Shown piece by piece: positions 47,583 through 55,383 of a DNA stretch of 64,000 nucleotides; position 1 is the first letter of the stretch, and each line of letters begins with the position of its first letter. Source of the stretch: Halodesulfovibrio sp. MK-HDV. Its GTDB lineage: Bacteria; Desulfobacterota; Desulfovibrionia; Desulfovibrionales; Desulfovibrionaceae. The DNA is taken from assembly GCF_009914765.1 (NCBI RefSeq), contig NZ_WYDS01000002.1, positions 227,351-291,350 of the forward strand, given 5' to 3'. A program made the translations under genes and the position numbers. The notes under the pieces were generated by a model, which saw only the letters and a program-made list of their open reading frames with translations, was not told the origin of the DNA and did no database searches.

Positions 47583-48434
47583 TTACTGGTAGTCATTCAG
47601 CGATATGATCATATCAGGTTCAAGGTTTTCTTTGATAGTTTTTCCATTGCCTTCAATTTGATCGAGGTCAGTATTATGTAAGTAGTGTCGAAGAACTTCT
47701 GGCAAGTTTTGCTCAAATGCACATTTGATGATTCCACTCGTTAGGGCGTCGATAGGTGTTATTTTAAGTTCTTGATAACGTTCTAGTATCTTGGGGATTG
47801 CCCAACTGTGCCCTACGGTGACTGCGTATTCCAAAAGGGGAAGCGTCCTGTAACTGCCAGCGTAATAAACTGATAGATCACACGGTTGCGCCTTGCTTAA
47901 TGCTTTATAGAAAAGGTTTTTTCTTTTTGTGTTAAGCAAAAAAGAGAGAGCAGTATCTTGTGCCATTTGGGAATCATATTTAACTAAATAGGAACTTCCA
48001 ATACTTGCATTGTTATCTATTAGTAAATTGCTAATATCTTCGTGCCGTTCAATAATTGAAAGTAGTAGGGGAGAGCAGTGTATAAATTCTGTGTCGCCCC
48101 ATTGAAGAGAGGTGGCAACCTCATTTATATTTGCCCCCTTATTAAGTAAGAATTTTACGACTTCTATATGACCACCTAATGTAGCTGCGCATAGCGGCGA
48201 ATATAGCCCATCCTCATATCTGATGTTGTTAGATCGCTTGTATAGATATCGAATGATTTTCATATTGCCGTATATGCAAGCTAACGAAAGCGGTGTGCAT
48301 TGTTGAAAGTCATTAATACATCTTTCAGGGACACTTTTTTTGTGAAGCACTTTAACGACTTCTGCGTAGTTGTCTTCGACAATACTGTCTTGAAGATTCA
48401 GTAATTCTTTAATATTTAATTGTAATTCTCCCAT
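47583..48434 (-). CDS. Ankyrin-repeat protein
   Basis: 283 residues with at least four ankyrin repeats: CTPLSLACIYGNMKIIRYLYKRS, YSPLCAATLGGHIEVVKFLLNKGANIN, CSPLLLSIIERHEDISNLLIDNNASI and a degenerate LLEYAVTVGHSWAIPKILERY. No enzymatic domain, signal peptide or membrane helix. It would act as a protein-binding scaffold in the cytoplasm. It stands alone near the right end of the island, downstream of and converging with the radical SAM gene. ATG at 48434 has AAGGATATC upstream. Confidence 0.85.
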   Translation of the reverse strand: MGELQLNIKELLNLQDSIVEDNYAEVVKVLHKKSVPERCINDFQQCTPLSLACIYGNMKIIRYLYKRSNNIRYEDGLYSPLCAATLGGHIEVVKFLLNKGANINEVATSLQWGDTEFIHCSPLLLSIIERHEDISNLLIDNNASIGSSYLVKYDSQMAQDTALSFLLNTKRKNLFYKALSKAQPCDLSVYYAGSYRTLPLLEYAVTVGHSWAIPKILERYQELKITPIDALTSGIIKCAFEQNLPEVLRHYLHNTDLDQIEGNGKTIKENLEPDMIISLNDYQ

Positions 48435-49038
48435 TTTGATATCCTTGTATGCAGCTGGGGCTGCAGAATTAAATTATTGGCCTCCTTGTGATAAAATTAT
48501 CATTAAAATCAAAGAGTCAAGGAGGTTTGTAAGAAAAAGTTAAGACTGCATGGGGGGCGGTGAATTTTACTGTCGTTTTAGTGTGGGAAGTACTTACGAT
48601 GCCCTGACTGACATTTTAATTATTCAAAGAGCAGATGAGCGATAACGACATAGGGATGTGAACAGAGGAACTGAGCGAATTGGAAAGCGAATATTTTAGA
48701 AGGTTGCTAGCAAGGTACAACAGTTTGAAATAAAAAAATATATAAGAAGCCTCTTGCATGTACTTCAAGTGTGTCATGCATGAATAACTTCGGGTAATAA
48801 CCGGGTAATACAAGCCGATTTTAATGATTATAACTGACCATAAATTGTCAGTTTTGTGTTCCATTTTTTTAGGTTACAAATATTTTTTGATGGGAGGGCT
48901 CGACAATTTAGGCTTTGTTCTTTGCATCTTAAAAGGTGTAAGTCAGGTGTAAGTTTCCCTGACTTTCATGTTGCAAATGTTAAGTGTGGTTCTTTAGAAG
49001 CCCTGCTAATAAAGGAATAAGCAGTTCCTGTTAGATAT
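48435..49038. other. Gene-poor right end of the island
   Basis: About 600 bp with no gene that I can support (an 82-codon minus frame at 48616 is low-complexity and lacks a ribosome site). It holds paired AGGTGTAAG repeats near 48933-48953. Confidence 0.5.
48933..48953 (+). repeat. Paired AGGTGTAAG repeats, probable integrase arm sites (right)
   Basis: AAGGTGTAAG (48933-48942) and AGGTGTAAG (48945-48953), about 12 bp apart, same orientation as the pair at 28337-28359. Position inside both ends of the element fits integrase arm binding. Confidence 0.6.
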
Positions 49039-49093
49039 GACACCTGCCTTTCACGCAGGCGACAGGGGTTCAAATCCCCTTGGGGACGCCAAG
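49039..49093 (+). repeat. attR: second copy of the 55-bp tRNA-Glu 3' repeat
   Basis: Exact copy of 28227-28281. It lacks the 5' half of tRNA-Glu, so it is not a functional tRNA. Marks the right boundary of a 20.8-kb element. Confidence 0.95.
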
Positions 49094-49099
49094 TAATTT

Positions 49100-49132
49100 A
49101 AGCTCTTACACGAAAGTGTAAGAGCTTTTTTT
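49100..49132 (+). terminator. Original terminator of tRNA-Glu, now behind attR
   Basis: AAGCTCTTACAC / GTGTAAGAGCTT with T7 behind. It is similar in place but different in sequence from the hairpin behind attL. Confidence 0.8.
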
Positions 49133-49184
49133 GTGTCCAAATTTGAAGTGGGACGTTCGATTTGTAAGTGCTTTAAATTTTATT

Positions 49185-49341
49185 TCAGACTGCATCAGCT
49201 TCCCCTTCTTTTCCGCCTGCTGTTTCATTGCTTTTATTTTAACTTTTGGGCAACCGTGTTGGGAATAAACAAACCCTGATTGCTTCTGCGCTGTTTTCTA
49301 AGATACTTATCTGTTTGGTGTGTTGATTGCGGTATGTGTTT
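49185..49341 (-). pseudogene. Integrase 3'-end remnant outside the island
   Basis: The minus strand encodes STHQTDKYLRKQ, identical to 12 residues around the catalytic tyrosine of the island integrase. After a frame change it continues KSNETAGGKEGEADAV then stop, which resembles the integrase tail (SKAGNNGKHDEDRNDASAA). Only the C-terminal ~45 codons are recognisable. It is the scar of an earlier related element at the same tRNA. Confidence 0.75.
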
Positions 49342-49409
49342 TCGAGCTACAACAGCTAGCATATCTGTAAATGATAGGGCTTGTTCTATGGATGCGGAGA
49401 GAAATATTG

Positions 49410-49431
49410 CCTGATACATGTTTGTATCAGG
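49410..49431 (+). other. Short hairpin, possible terminator
   Basis: CCTGATAC / GTATCAGG with a 6-nt loop and TTTGAATAATT behind. The remaining 49142-49662 stretch holds no gene besides the integrase remnant. Confidence 0.4.
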
Positions 49432-49662
49432 TTTGAATAATTAAGGGTGATGTAAAAATTGAACGTGGTTTATTGCAATACGATTTAATTTTACTAATTT
49501 TTCTTCTTGAAGAGGGTTTCTCCAAATTGCGATGCGAATAAGTCAGTTCATCCTTATTCTACACTGAGTCTTCCGGTGTATTCATGGGAGGGAGGTGTTA
49601 CACGTTTGTATAGCTATCTGGAACAAGGCGATAGCCTAGGTGTACTGCGTATCGCCATACTT

Positions 49663-50340
49663 TCACAAATCTTCCTTGATCAGCTCGGGATAAAATTGCT
49701 TCAAAAATTTACTATGCACAGAGAATGACCAGTGCTCATCGCGAACAATTGTACCTGCCGCAATAGGATTTCGCTTTTTGAATGAGTCAATAAGGCGCTC
49801 ATGTTCATGCAGGTGAATAAGCTCCCATTCTTTGATGTAAGAACGCACGGGAAAATCGTACAAGCGCTGCTTAATAGGCGCCAATACAAAATCGTGTAAA
49901 TCTCCTGCAGAGTACGCCAGAAATATCTGGTGAAACTCAAGATTCAATTGGCAATATGTATTATAGTCTTCTTCTTCCAATGCCAGAATCTGTGCCTGAT
50001 TTAACTCTTCCAGCCTAACAATATCCTCTTCCGTAATAAGGGTTGCCGCCTTGTAGGCGCAGGTCCCTTCTACTGAACCGATAATATCGTATGCATTTCT
50101 AATGTATTCCTCTGTGATAGGCTCAACAACCACGCCACGTCTTGGGATAATAGAGACAAAGCCTTGTGCTTCAAGCTTAATTAACGCATCCCGCAACGGC
50201 GCCTTACTCACATTAAGCTCTTCGCAAATTTGATCCTGATCAAGCATTTGTCCGTGACGAAGTCTGCCCAACGCCATGGAATTGCAAATGCTCCGATACA
50301 CTTTCTCTCGTAATGAAATTTTCTTTTCTTTTTTTGCCAT
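49663..50340 (-). CDS. GntR family regulator (FCD domain), divergent from the demethylation operon
   Basis: 225 residues from ATG at 50340; an upstream extension to 50403 is unlike the family. The winged helix is LREKVYRSICNSMALGRLRHGQMLDQDQICEELNVSKAPLRDALIKLEAQGFVSIIPRRGVVV. The FCD ligand domain has the metal/acid-binding histidines in LEFHQIFLA, HLHEHERLIDSF and DEHWSFSVHSK. FCD regulators respond to organic acids and amino acids, mostly as repressors. It is divergently placed from the flavoprotein gene, with a 14-bp palindrome overlapping that promoter, so it most likely controls the 50734-63549 genes. Confidence 0.9.
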   Translation of the reverse strand: MAKKEKKISLREKVYRSICNSMALGRLRHGQMLDQDQICEELNVSKAPLRDALIKLEAQGFVSIIPRRGVVVEPITEEYIRNAYDIIGSVEGTCAYKAATLITEEDIVRLEELNQAQILALEEEDYNTYCQLNLEFHQIFLAYSAGDLHDFVLAPIKQRLYDFPVRSYIKEWELIHLHEHERLIDSFKKRNPIAAGTIVRDEHWSFSVHSKFLKQFYPELIKEDL

Positions 50341-50516
50341 GGAAACTTCGTACCACAGACTCGTTGGCAAGAAAAGTCTACTTACCCTTGATTTAGCCCT
50401 CAAGATATATCTGAAGCTTTCTCATTGACAAATTCTTTTATAGTTTGAAGCCCTGATGGTCAGAGCTTTTTTTGCTGTTTTTGCTCGATTTTAAACAACA
50501 ATTTTTAAAAACAATG

Positions 50517-50548
50517 TTGACCGAGTATTCTGGCGGTGATATATCACC
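50517..50548 (+). promoter_or_regulatory. Sigma-70 promoter overlapped by a palindromic operator
   Basis: -35 TTGACC (50517-50522), 17 bp, then -10 TATATC (50540-50545). The -10 lies inside the perfect palindrome GGTGATATATCACC (50535-50548), a good repressor site for the divergent GntR protein. It is about 190 bp before the flavoprotein ATG. Confidence 0.65.
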
Positions 50549-50733
50549 AAGCAGTTCAAACGATTCCTACAGCACACGCCAATCTAGTGCTCTGTGTCCA
50601 AGCCATTTGTAGTGTTGCAACCGTAATTCATTATAAAATAAAGTGTGTTGCGAGTGTTCTACATAACTTTTTTCTACTTTTTGCGCTCAGCCTTCGCAAC
50701 TTAAAGAGCGCGCAACCACGCAAGGAGTTCGTA

Positions 50734-53187
50734 ATGGATATGAAACTTCCAACTCATGCTCAGGTCGTCATTATCGGCGGTGGTATTGTCGGGTGTAGTA
50801 CCGCATACCATCTCGCAAAAGCTGGCTGGAAAGATGTTATTTTACTAGAACGCAAATCTATTGCGTCCGGTACAACATGGGCAGCAGCAGGTCTGCTGGC
50901 ACAACTCCGTCAGAACCGTCAGATGTCCAATCTTGTAAAGTACGCAACAGAACTTTACTCCACGCTAGAAGAAGAAACCGGAATGCCTACCGGCTATGCA
51001 ATGACCGGTGCTATATCAGTCTGCCAGACAGAAGATCGCGTTAAAGAATACTTACGTGGCGCAGCACGTGCTCGTGCGTTCGGCATCGATATGCACATGA
51101 TCAGCAAAAGCGAAGCATTGGACATGGTTCCTGGTATGAACCTCGACAGCTGTCTCGACGAGGTATTTTATCTGCCGAATGATGCTCAGATTAACCCGGA
51201 AGATAGTGCACAGGCACTTGCTAAAGGTGCTCGCATGAATGGCGTGCGTATCTTTGAAGATACACCTGTTACAGACATCATTACCAAGAACGGCGAAATT
51301 GCTGGTGTAAGCACAGAAGAAGGCGACATTGTTTGTCAGTACGTTGTTAACTGTGCCGGTATGTGGGGTCGTCAGATTGGTAAGATGGCGAAAGTCAGCC
51401 TGCCATTGCACGCAGCAGAACACATGCACGCAGTAACAAAGCCAATTGAAGGCTACAAAGATATTTTCCCATGTGTTCGTGACTTTGATGGGTATACCTA
51501 TTTTAAAGCAGAGCACGGCGGCCTTCTCTTCGGTGGTTTTGAGCCTGTTGCGAAGGCATGGGGTCAAAAAGGCATTCCTAAAGATTTCAAATTTACAGCA
51601 CTTCAAGAAGACTGGGATCAGTTTAACCCGTTCCTCGAATGCGCTCTTGACCGTTTCCCTGCAATGGAAACTGCCGAGATTCGCCATCTTGAAGTTGTAC
51701 CAGAAAGTTTCACACCGGATAACGCATTCATGCTCGGTGAAGCACCACACGTTAAAAACCTCTTCATCGGTTGTGGTATGAACTCCGTTGGTATCGCATC
51801 CTCCGCTGGTGTAGGTCGCGCTATCACCCAATGGATGACAGACGGCAAACCTGCTGAAGAACTCTGGCCTGTTGATGTACGCCGCTTCTACTCATGGCAG
51901 CAGAACAGCAGTTACCTTGAAGAACGCGTAACTGAATCTGTAGGCATTCTCTACGAACAGCATCTTCCATACAAACAGCGCACCACCGCTCGTAACATTA
52001 TTCACTCTCCTCTGCATGACAGATTGGTAGAAGCGGGCGCAGCATTCAGCATGGTAGCTGGCTGGGAACGCGCAGACTGGTTCGCACCAGAAGGCGTAAA
52101 GCCGGAACACGAATACGACTGGGATGCGCCAAACTGGATTCCTTATCAGAAGGAAGAGCATCTTGCTGTCCGCGATAATGTAGGCGTGTACGACATGTGT
52201 GCCATGTCTAAATTCATCGTACAGGGCAAAGATGCAGAAGAAGCTTTACAGCACGTTTGTACCAACGACATCAGCGGCCCTGTTGGTAAGGTTACCTATA
52301 CCCCTGTTGTGAACGAGCTTGGCGGCTTTGAGATGGACATTACTGTCACTCGCATTGCGGATAATGAGTACTTCATTGTTTCTACTGCCAACACCACAAC
52401 ACGCGACATTGACTACTTCCGCCGCAATTTCCCTGCATACGCAAATGCAACGGTGACAGACGTAACGCATGGCTGGGGTATGCTCGCAGTTATGGGACCT
52501 AACGCCCGTAAGGTTCTTGAAAAAATTACTTCCGAAGACCTTTCTAATGAAGCCTTCCCGTTTGCAACCGCGAAGTTCATGGATGTCGGTTACGCCCGTC
52601 CACTTGCTATCCGTATGTCTTATGTTGGTGAACTTGGTTGGGAACTCTACGTGCCGACCAACTTTATGCTTAATATGTACGACCGCATTATGGACGCTGG
52701 TAAAGAATTCGGCATCCGCAATGTTGGCATGCAGGCAGTTAACTCCCTGCGTAGCGAAACTGGCTACCGTCACTGGGAAAACGATCTCACACCGGACGAC
52801 ACGCCGTACGAAGCGGGTATGGGCTTCGGCGTAAAATTAGCCAAAGGTGACTTCATCGGCCGCAGCGCGTTGATGATTCAAAAAGCACGTCCGCTCGGTA
52901 AACGTATGATTCAGGTAGTGCTTGGCGACCCCAAAGCTAAAATTTACGGTAACGAACCTGTATACCGTAACGGCGAAATTATAGGCGAAATTACTTCCGG
53001 TTCTTATGCCTTTAAACTTGGTGCGGCTACCGGCTTTGCATATGCCAACCGTGAAGACGGCGAGCAGCTAGACCTTGCCTGGATTAATGACGGCACATGG
53101 GAAGTGGAAGTTCAGGGTAAAATGATTCCTGCCTCCACAAGCCTGGCAGCCCCGTACGATCCTAAAAACCAGCGCGTGCGCATGTAA
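50734..53187 (+). CDS. Dimethylglycine/sarcosine dehydrogenase-like flavoprotein with GcvT domain
   Basis: 817 residues from ATG at 50734 (AAGGAGTTCGTA upstream). The N-terminal DAO half starts with the FAD motif VVIIGGGIVGCSTAYHLAKAG. The C-terminal half is a GcvT/aminomethyltransferase domain (CAMSKFIVQGKDAEEALQHV, TNDISGPVGKV, GELGWELYVPTNFM) that binds tetrahydrofolate. The usual flavin-linking histidine in the TTWHAAGL motif is an alanine (TTWAAAGL, A50), so FAD should be non-covalent. The enzyme oxidatively demethylates an N-methyl compound, producing methylene-THF and passing electrons to the ETF encoded next. Dimethylglycine or sarcosine is likely but not proven. Confidence 0.88.
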   Translation: MDMKLPTHAQVVIIGGGIVGCSTAYHLAKAGWKDVILLERKSIASGTTWAAAGLLAQLRQNRQMSNLVKYATELYSTLEEETGMPTGYAMTGAISVCQTEDRVKEYLRGAARARAFGIDMHMISKSEALDMVPGMNLDSCLDEVFYLPNDAQINPEDSAQALAKGARMNGVRIFEDTPVTDIITKNGEIAGVSTEEGDIVCQYVVNCAGMWGRQIGKMAKVSLPLHAAEHMHAVTKPIEGYKDIFPCVRDFDGYTYFKAEHGGLLFGGFEPVAKAWGQKGIPKDFKFTALQEDWDQFNPFLECALDRFPAMETAEIRHLEVVPESFTPDNAFMLGEAPHVKNLFIGCGMNSVGIASSAGVGRAITQWMTDGKPAEELWPVDVRRFYSWQQNSSYLEERVTESVGILYEQHLPYKQRTTARNIIHSPLHDRLVEAGAAFSMVAGWERADWFAPEGVKPEHEYDWDAPNWIPYQKEEHLAVRDNVGVYDMCAMSKFIVQGKDAEEALQHVCTNDISGPVGKVTYTPVVNELGGFEMDITVTRIADNEYFIVSTANTTTRDIDYFRRNFPAYANATVTDVTHGWGMLAVMGPNARKVLEKITSEDLSNEAFPFATAKFMDVGYARPLAIRMSYVGELGWELYVPTNFMLNMYDRIMDAGKEFGIRNVGMQAVNSLRSETGYRHWENDLTPDDTPYEAGMGFGVKLAKGDFIGRSALMIQKARPLGKRMIQVVLGDPKAKIYGNEPVYRNGEIIGEITSGSYAFKLGAATGFAYANREDGEQLDLAWINDGTWEVEVQGKMIPASTSLAAPYDPKNQRVRM

Positions 53188-53305
53188 CTAACAAGACCAA
53201 TAAATTGAAAAAGCTGCCATAACACAGCTTTTCAAGTATCCCAGAGCTTCCGCCGAGCGCGGCGGAAGCTCATCCCTAGCCTGCACGCATATTTAGGAGA
53301 ATCAT

Positions 53306-54073
53306 ATGCAGATTTATGTATGTGTTAAGCATGTGCCAGATTCCGGCGCTCTTATAGAACTTGATGGAGCCACCTCCTTTGTAGAGGGCAACGTAAAATT
53401 TATCCCGAACCCATTTGATGAATACGGAATTGAAGAAGCTCTTACCCTTAGCAAAGAACACGGCGGAGAAGTTGTTATTGTCTGTGCCGGTAACAATGGC
53501 GCTACCTCATCCATTCGTGCCGCCCTTGCGATGGGTGCAACCCGTGCAATTCATGTTGTCACAGACGGACAGTTCACCAATTCTACAACCATAGCAAAGG
53601 CATTTGCTCAGGCTATTACTCAAGATGGCACAGCTGATCTCATTTTCACAGGGAAGCAGAGTATCGATAGTGAAGGCGGACAATTCCCGTATCGCCTCGC
53701 TAAAGAGCTTTCAATGCCTGTTATTAATGATGTTACCGGACTTGCACTGTCTGACAGCACAGCATCTCTTACTCGTGAAATTGGTGGTGGCATCCGGCAG
53801 CACATCACGGCCGCACTTCCTTGCGTTATCGGCGCAACACGCGGGCTTAACGAACCTCGTTACCCTAAATTACCTGACATTATGAAAGCCAAAAAGAAGC
53901 CAATTCAACAGCTTCCTGTGGATACACTTTCTTTAGGTGAATCACCGTCTGCTGTTCTCAGCAATCTGGAGATGGTTCCGGAACGCGCTGGTGCCAAAAT
54001 GCTTGAAGGTGATGTTTCTGCACAAATTGCAGAGCTGCTTCGCACACTACGTGAAGAAGAACGGGTACTTTAA
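53306..54073 (+). CDS. etfB: Electron transfer flavoprotein beta subunit
   Basis: 255 residues. It begins MQIYVCVKHVPDSGALIELD and has the ETF-beta patterns NPFDEYGIEEALTL, DLIFTGKQSIDSEGGQFPYRLA (AMP-binding) and a conserved PRYPKLPDIMKAKKKPI. With EtfA it forms a soluble heterodimer that takes electrons from the flavoprotein dehydrogenase. GGAGAATC lies before ATG. It starts 118 bp after the dehydrogenase and is followed by etfA after 11 bp. Confidence 0.95.
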   Translation: MQIYVCVKHVPDSGALIELDGATSFVEGNVKFIPNPFDEYGIEEALTLSKEHGGEVVIVCAGNNGATSSIRAALAMGATRAIHVVTDGQFTNSTTIAKAFAQAITQDGTADLIFTGKQSIDSEGGQFPYRLAKELSMPVINDVTGLALSDSTASLTREIGGGIRQHITAALPCVIGATRGLNEPRYPKLPDIMKAKKKPIQQLPVDTLSLGESPSAVLSNLEMVPERAGAKMLEGDVSAQIAELLRTLREEERVL

Positions 54074-54084
54074 GGGAGGTTGTT

Positions 54085-55017
54085 ATGACTAAATCTGCTG
54101 TAATTCTTGAAACAGATGCAAGCGGCGTTAAAGAAGCCGTATTTGCCGCTATCACCGTAGCTGCTGCTTCCGGCGATGTAATTGCTCTTACTACCGCCAG
54201 TGCAGATTCCGTTCAGGCTTCCTGCGCAGAATACGGCGTCACTCAACTCATCAGCATTAATGCCGGATGTGACCTTGATGCTCATCCCGATGCCCGCGCT
54301 ACAGCGTTTGCAGAATGCATCAAGGCACACGGTATTACCGACGTTATCGCCATTAATTCCATGGAAGGTAAAGATCTGTTGGCACGTATGGCTGTAATTC
54401 TTGATGCTGCACTTACTACTGACTGCCTCTCTATTGATGTAGCAGAGCGTTCTGTAAAGAAAAGCTACTTTGCCGGTAAGGCGCTGGCTACATTGACCCT
54501 TCCGGGTGACATAGCCCTCTACGGATTGCGCCCAAACGCAGTAGTCGCAGTAGCGGCACCGTCTACACCTGCCTCCGAAGATTTCACCGCTTCTGTCACA
54601 GCAGAAGGCATAGTGATTACGGACATACAGGGCGGGGAAGGGGCGTCTACAGACCTTTCCGAAGCATCAGTCATCGTGGCAGGTGGTCGCGCTGTGGGTG
54701 ATTCTTCCGGTTTCGATATTTTAAACGAACTGGCGTCAACTCTTGAAGCCGGTGTAGGTGCATCTCGCGCGGCAGTTGATGCAGGCTATGCAGCTCACTC
54801 CATGCAAGTCGGGCAAACAGGGAAAACAGTCAGTCCCAACCTGTACATTGCATGTGGCATCTCTGGCGCCGTGCAGCACTATGCAGGCATGAAGACATCT
54901 AAAGTTATTGTCGCCATCAATAACGATAAGGATGCACCAATATTTAGCAAATGTGACTACGGCATTGTTGGGGACATCTTCGATGTTGTGCCGCAGTTAA
55001 CCAACGCTCTTAAATAG
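54085..55017 (+). CDS. etfA: Electron transfer flavoprotein alpha subunit
   Basis: 310 residues. The C-terminal FAD domain shows GGRAVGDSSGFDILNELA, GASRAAVDAGYAAHSMQVGQTGKTVSPNLYIACGISGAVQH and NNDKDAPIFSKCDYGIVGD, all standard for EtfA. The N-terminal domain is less conserved. It takes electrons from the demethylating dehydrogenase and hands them to the membrane Fe-S protein at 55384. GGGAGGTTG precedes ATG. Confidence 0.95.
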   Translation: MTKSAVILETDASGVKEAVFAAITVAAASGDVIALTTASADSVQASCAEYGVTQLISINAGCDLDAHPDARATAFAECIKAHGITDVIAINSMEGKDLLARMAVILDAALTTDCLSIDVAERSVKKSYFAGKALATLTLPGDIALYGLRPNAVVAVAAPSTPASEDFTASVTAEGIVITDIQGGEGASTDLSEASVIVAGGRAVGDSSGFDILNELASTLEAGVGASRAAVDAGYAAHSMQVGQTGKTVSPNLYIACGISGAVQHYAGMKTSKVIVAINNDKDAPIFSKCDYGIVGDIFDVVPQLTNALK

Positions 55018-55024
55018 TTTTTGC

Positions 55025-55085
55025 AGTGCGGTACGGTGGAATTGTGATGTGGCTTCCTTCTTCGGGCTCCACCGTACGCAGCACT
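55025..55085 (+). other. Large hairpin after etfA
   Basis: Arms AGTGCGGTACGGTGGA and TCCACCGTACGCAGCACT with a 27-nt loop and CTTTC behind. The remainder of the 55018-55383 gap shows no gene. Probable partial terminator or processing site inside the operon. Confidence 0.5.
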
Positions 55086-55383
55086 CTTTCTAACTATGTT
55101 GAGAGCAACTATAAATGGCAACAAGATGGCGGATTATCCGTCTGTTTGCGGTCAGTGCACTGGAAAAAGGGATAATTAGGCTGTTGGTAAAGTCATTACT
55201 ATTCGTATGAACGGATATAATGATGTCTTCCAGTAACTCGGTTGTTGATTGTTGTTGTGGTAGCAAAATCTCCTTTTATCGGCTGTCACTGACCGCAAGC
55301 TCTCATACTGTTTTTACGCAAATTCATTGCCTTATGACGCACGTACAGAGTTTTTTCTCTGTCATACGCAGGACAGAAGAACC

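Noticed and set aside
48616..48864. An 82-codon minus-strand ORF near the right end of the island
   Set aside because: Low-complexity (serine, leucine, tyrosine-rich), no ribosome site, no recognisable family.
28227..49093. The island as a prophage
   Set aside because: No capsid, terminase, portal, tail or lysis genes. Its cargo is restriction, helicase and unknown enzymes.
28227..49093. A CRISPR array or cas genes
   Set aside because: No regularly spaced repeats of 24-48 bp and no Cas-like protein were seen here or elsewhere in the window.
49039..49093. A second tRNA-Glu gene
   Set aside because: Only the 3' part of the tRNA is present; the acceptor 5' strand and D arm are missing.
51052..51831. 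Long antisense frame within the dimethylglycine dehydrogenase-like gene
   Set aside because: Opposite strand of a clear FAD/GcvT protein; no independent support.
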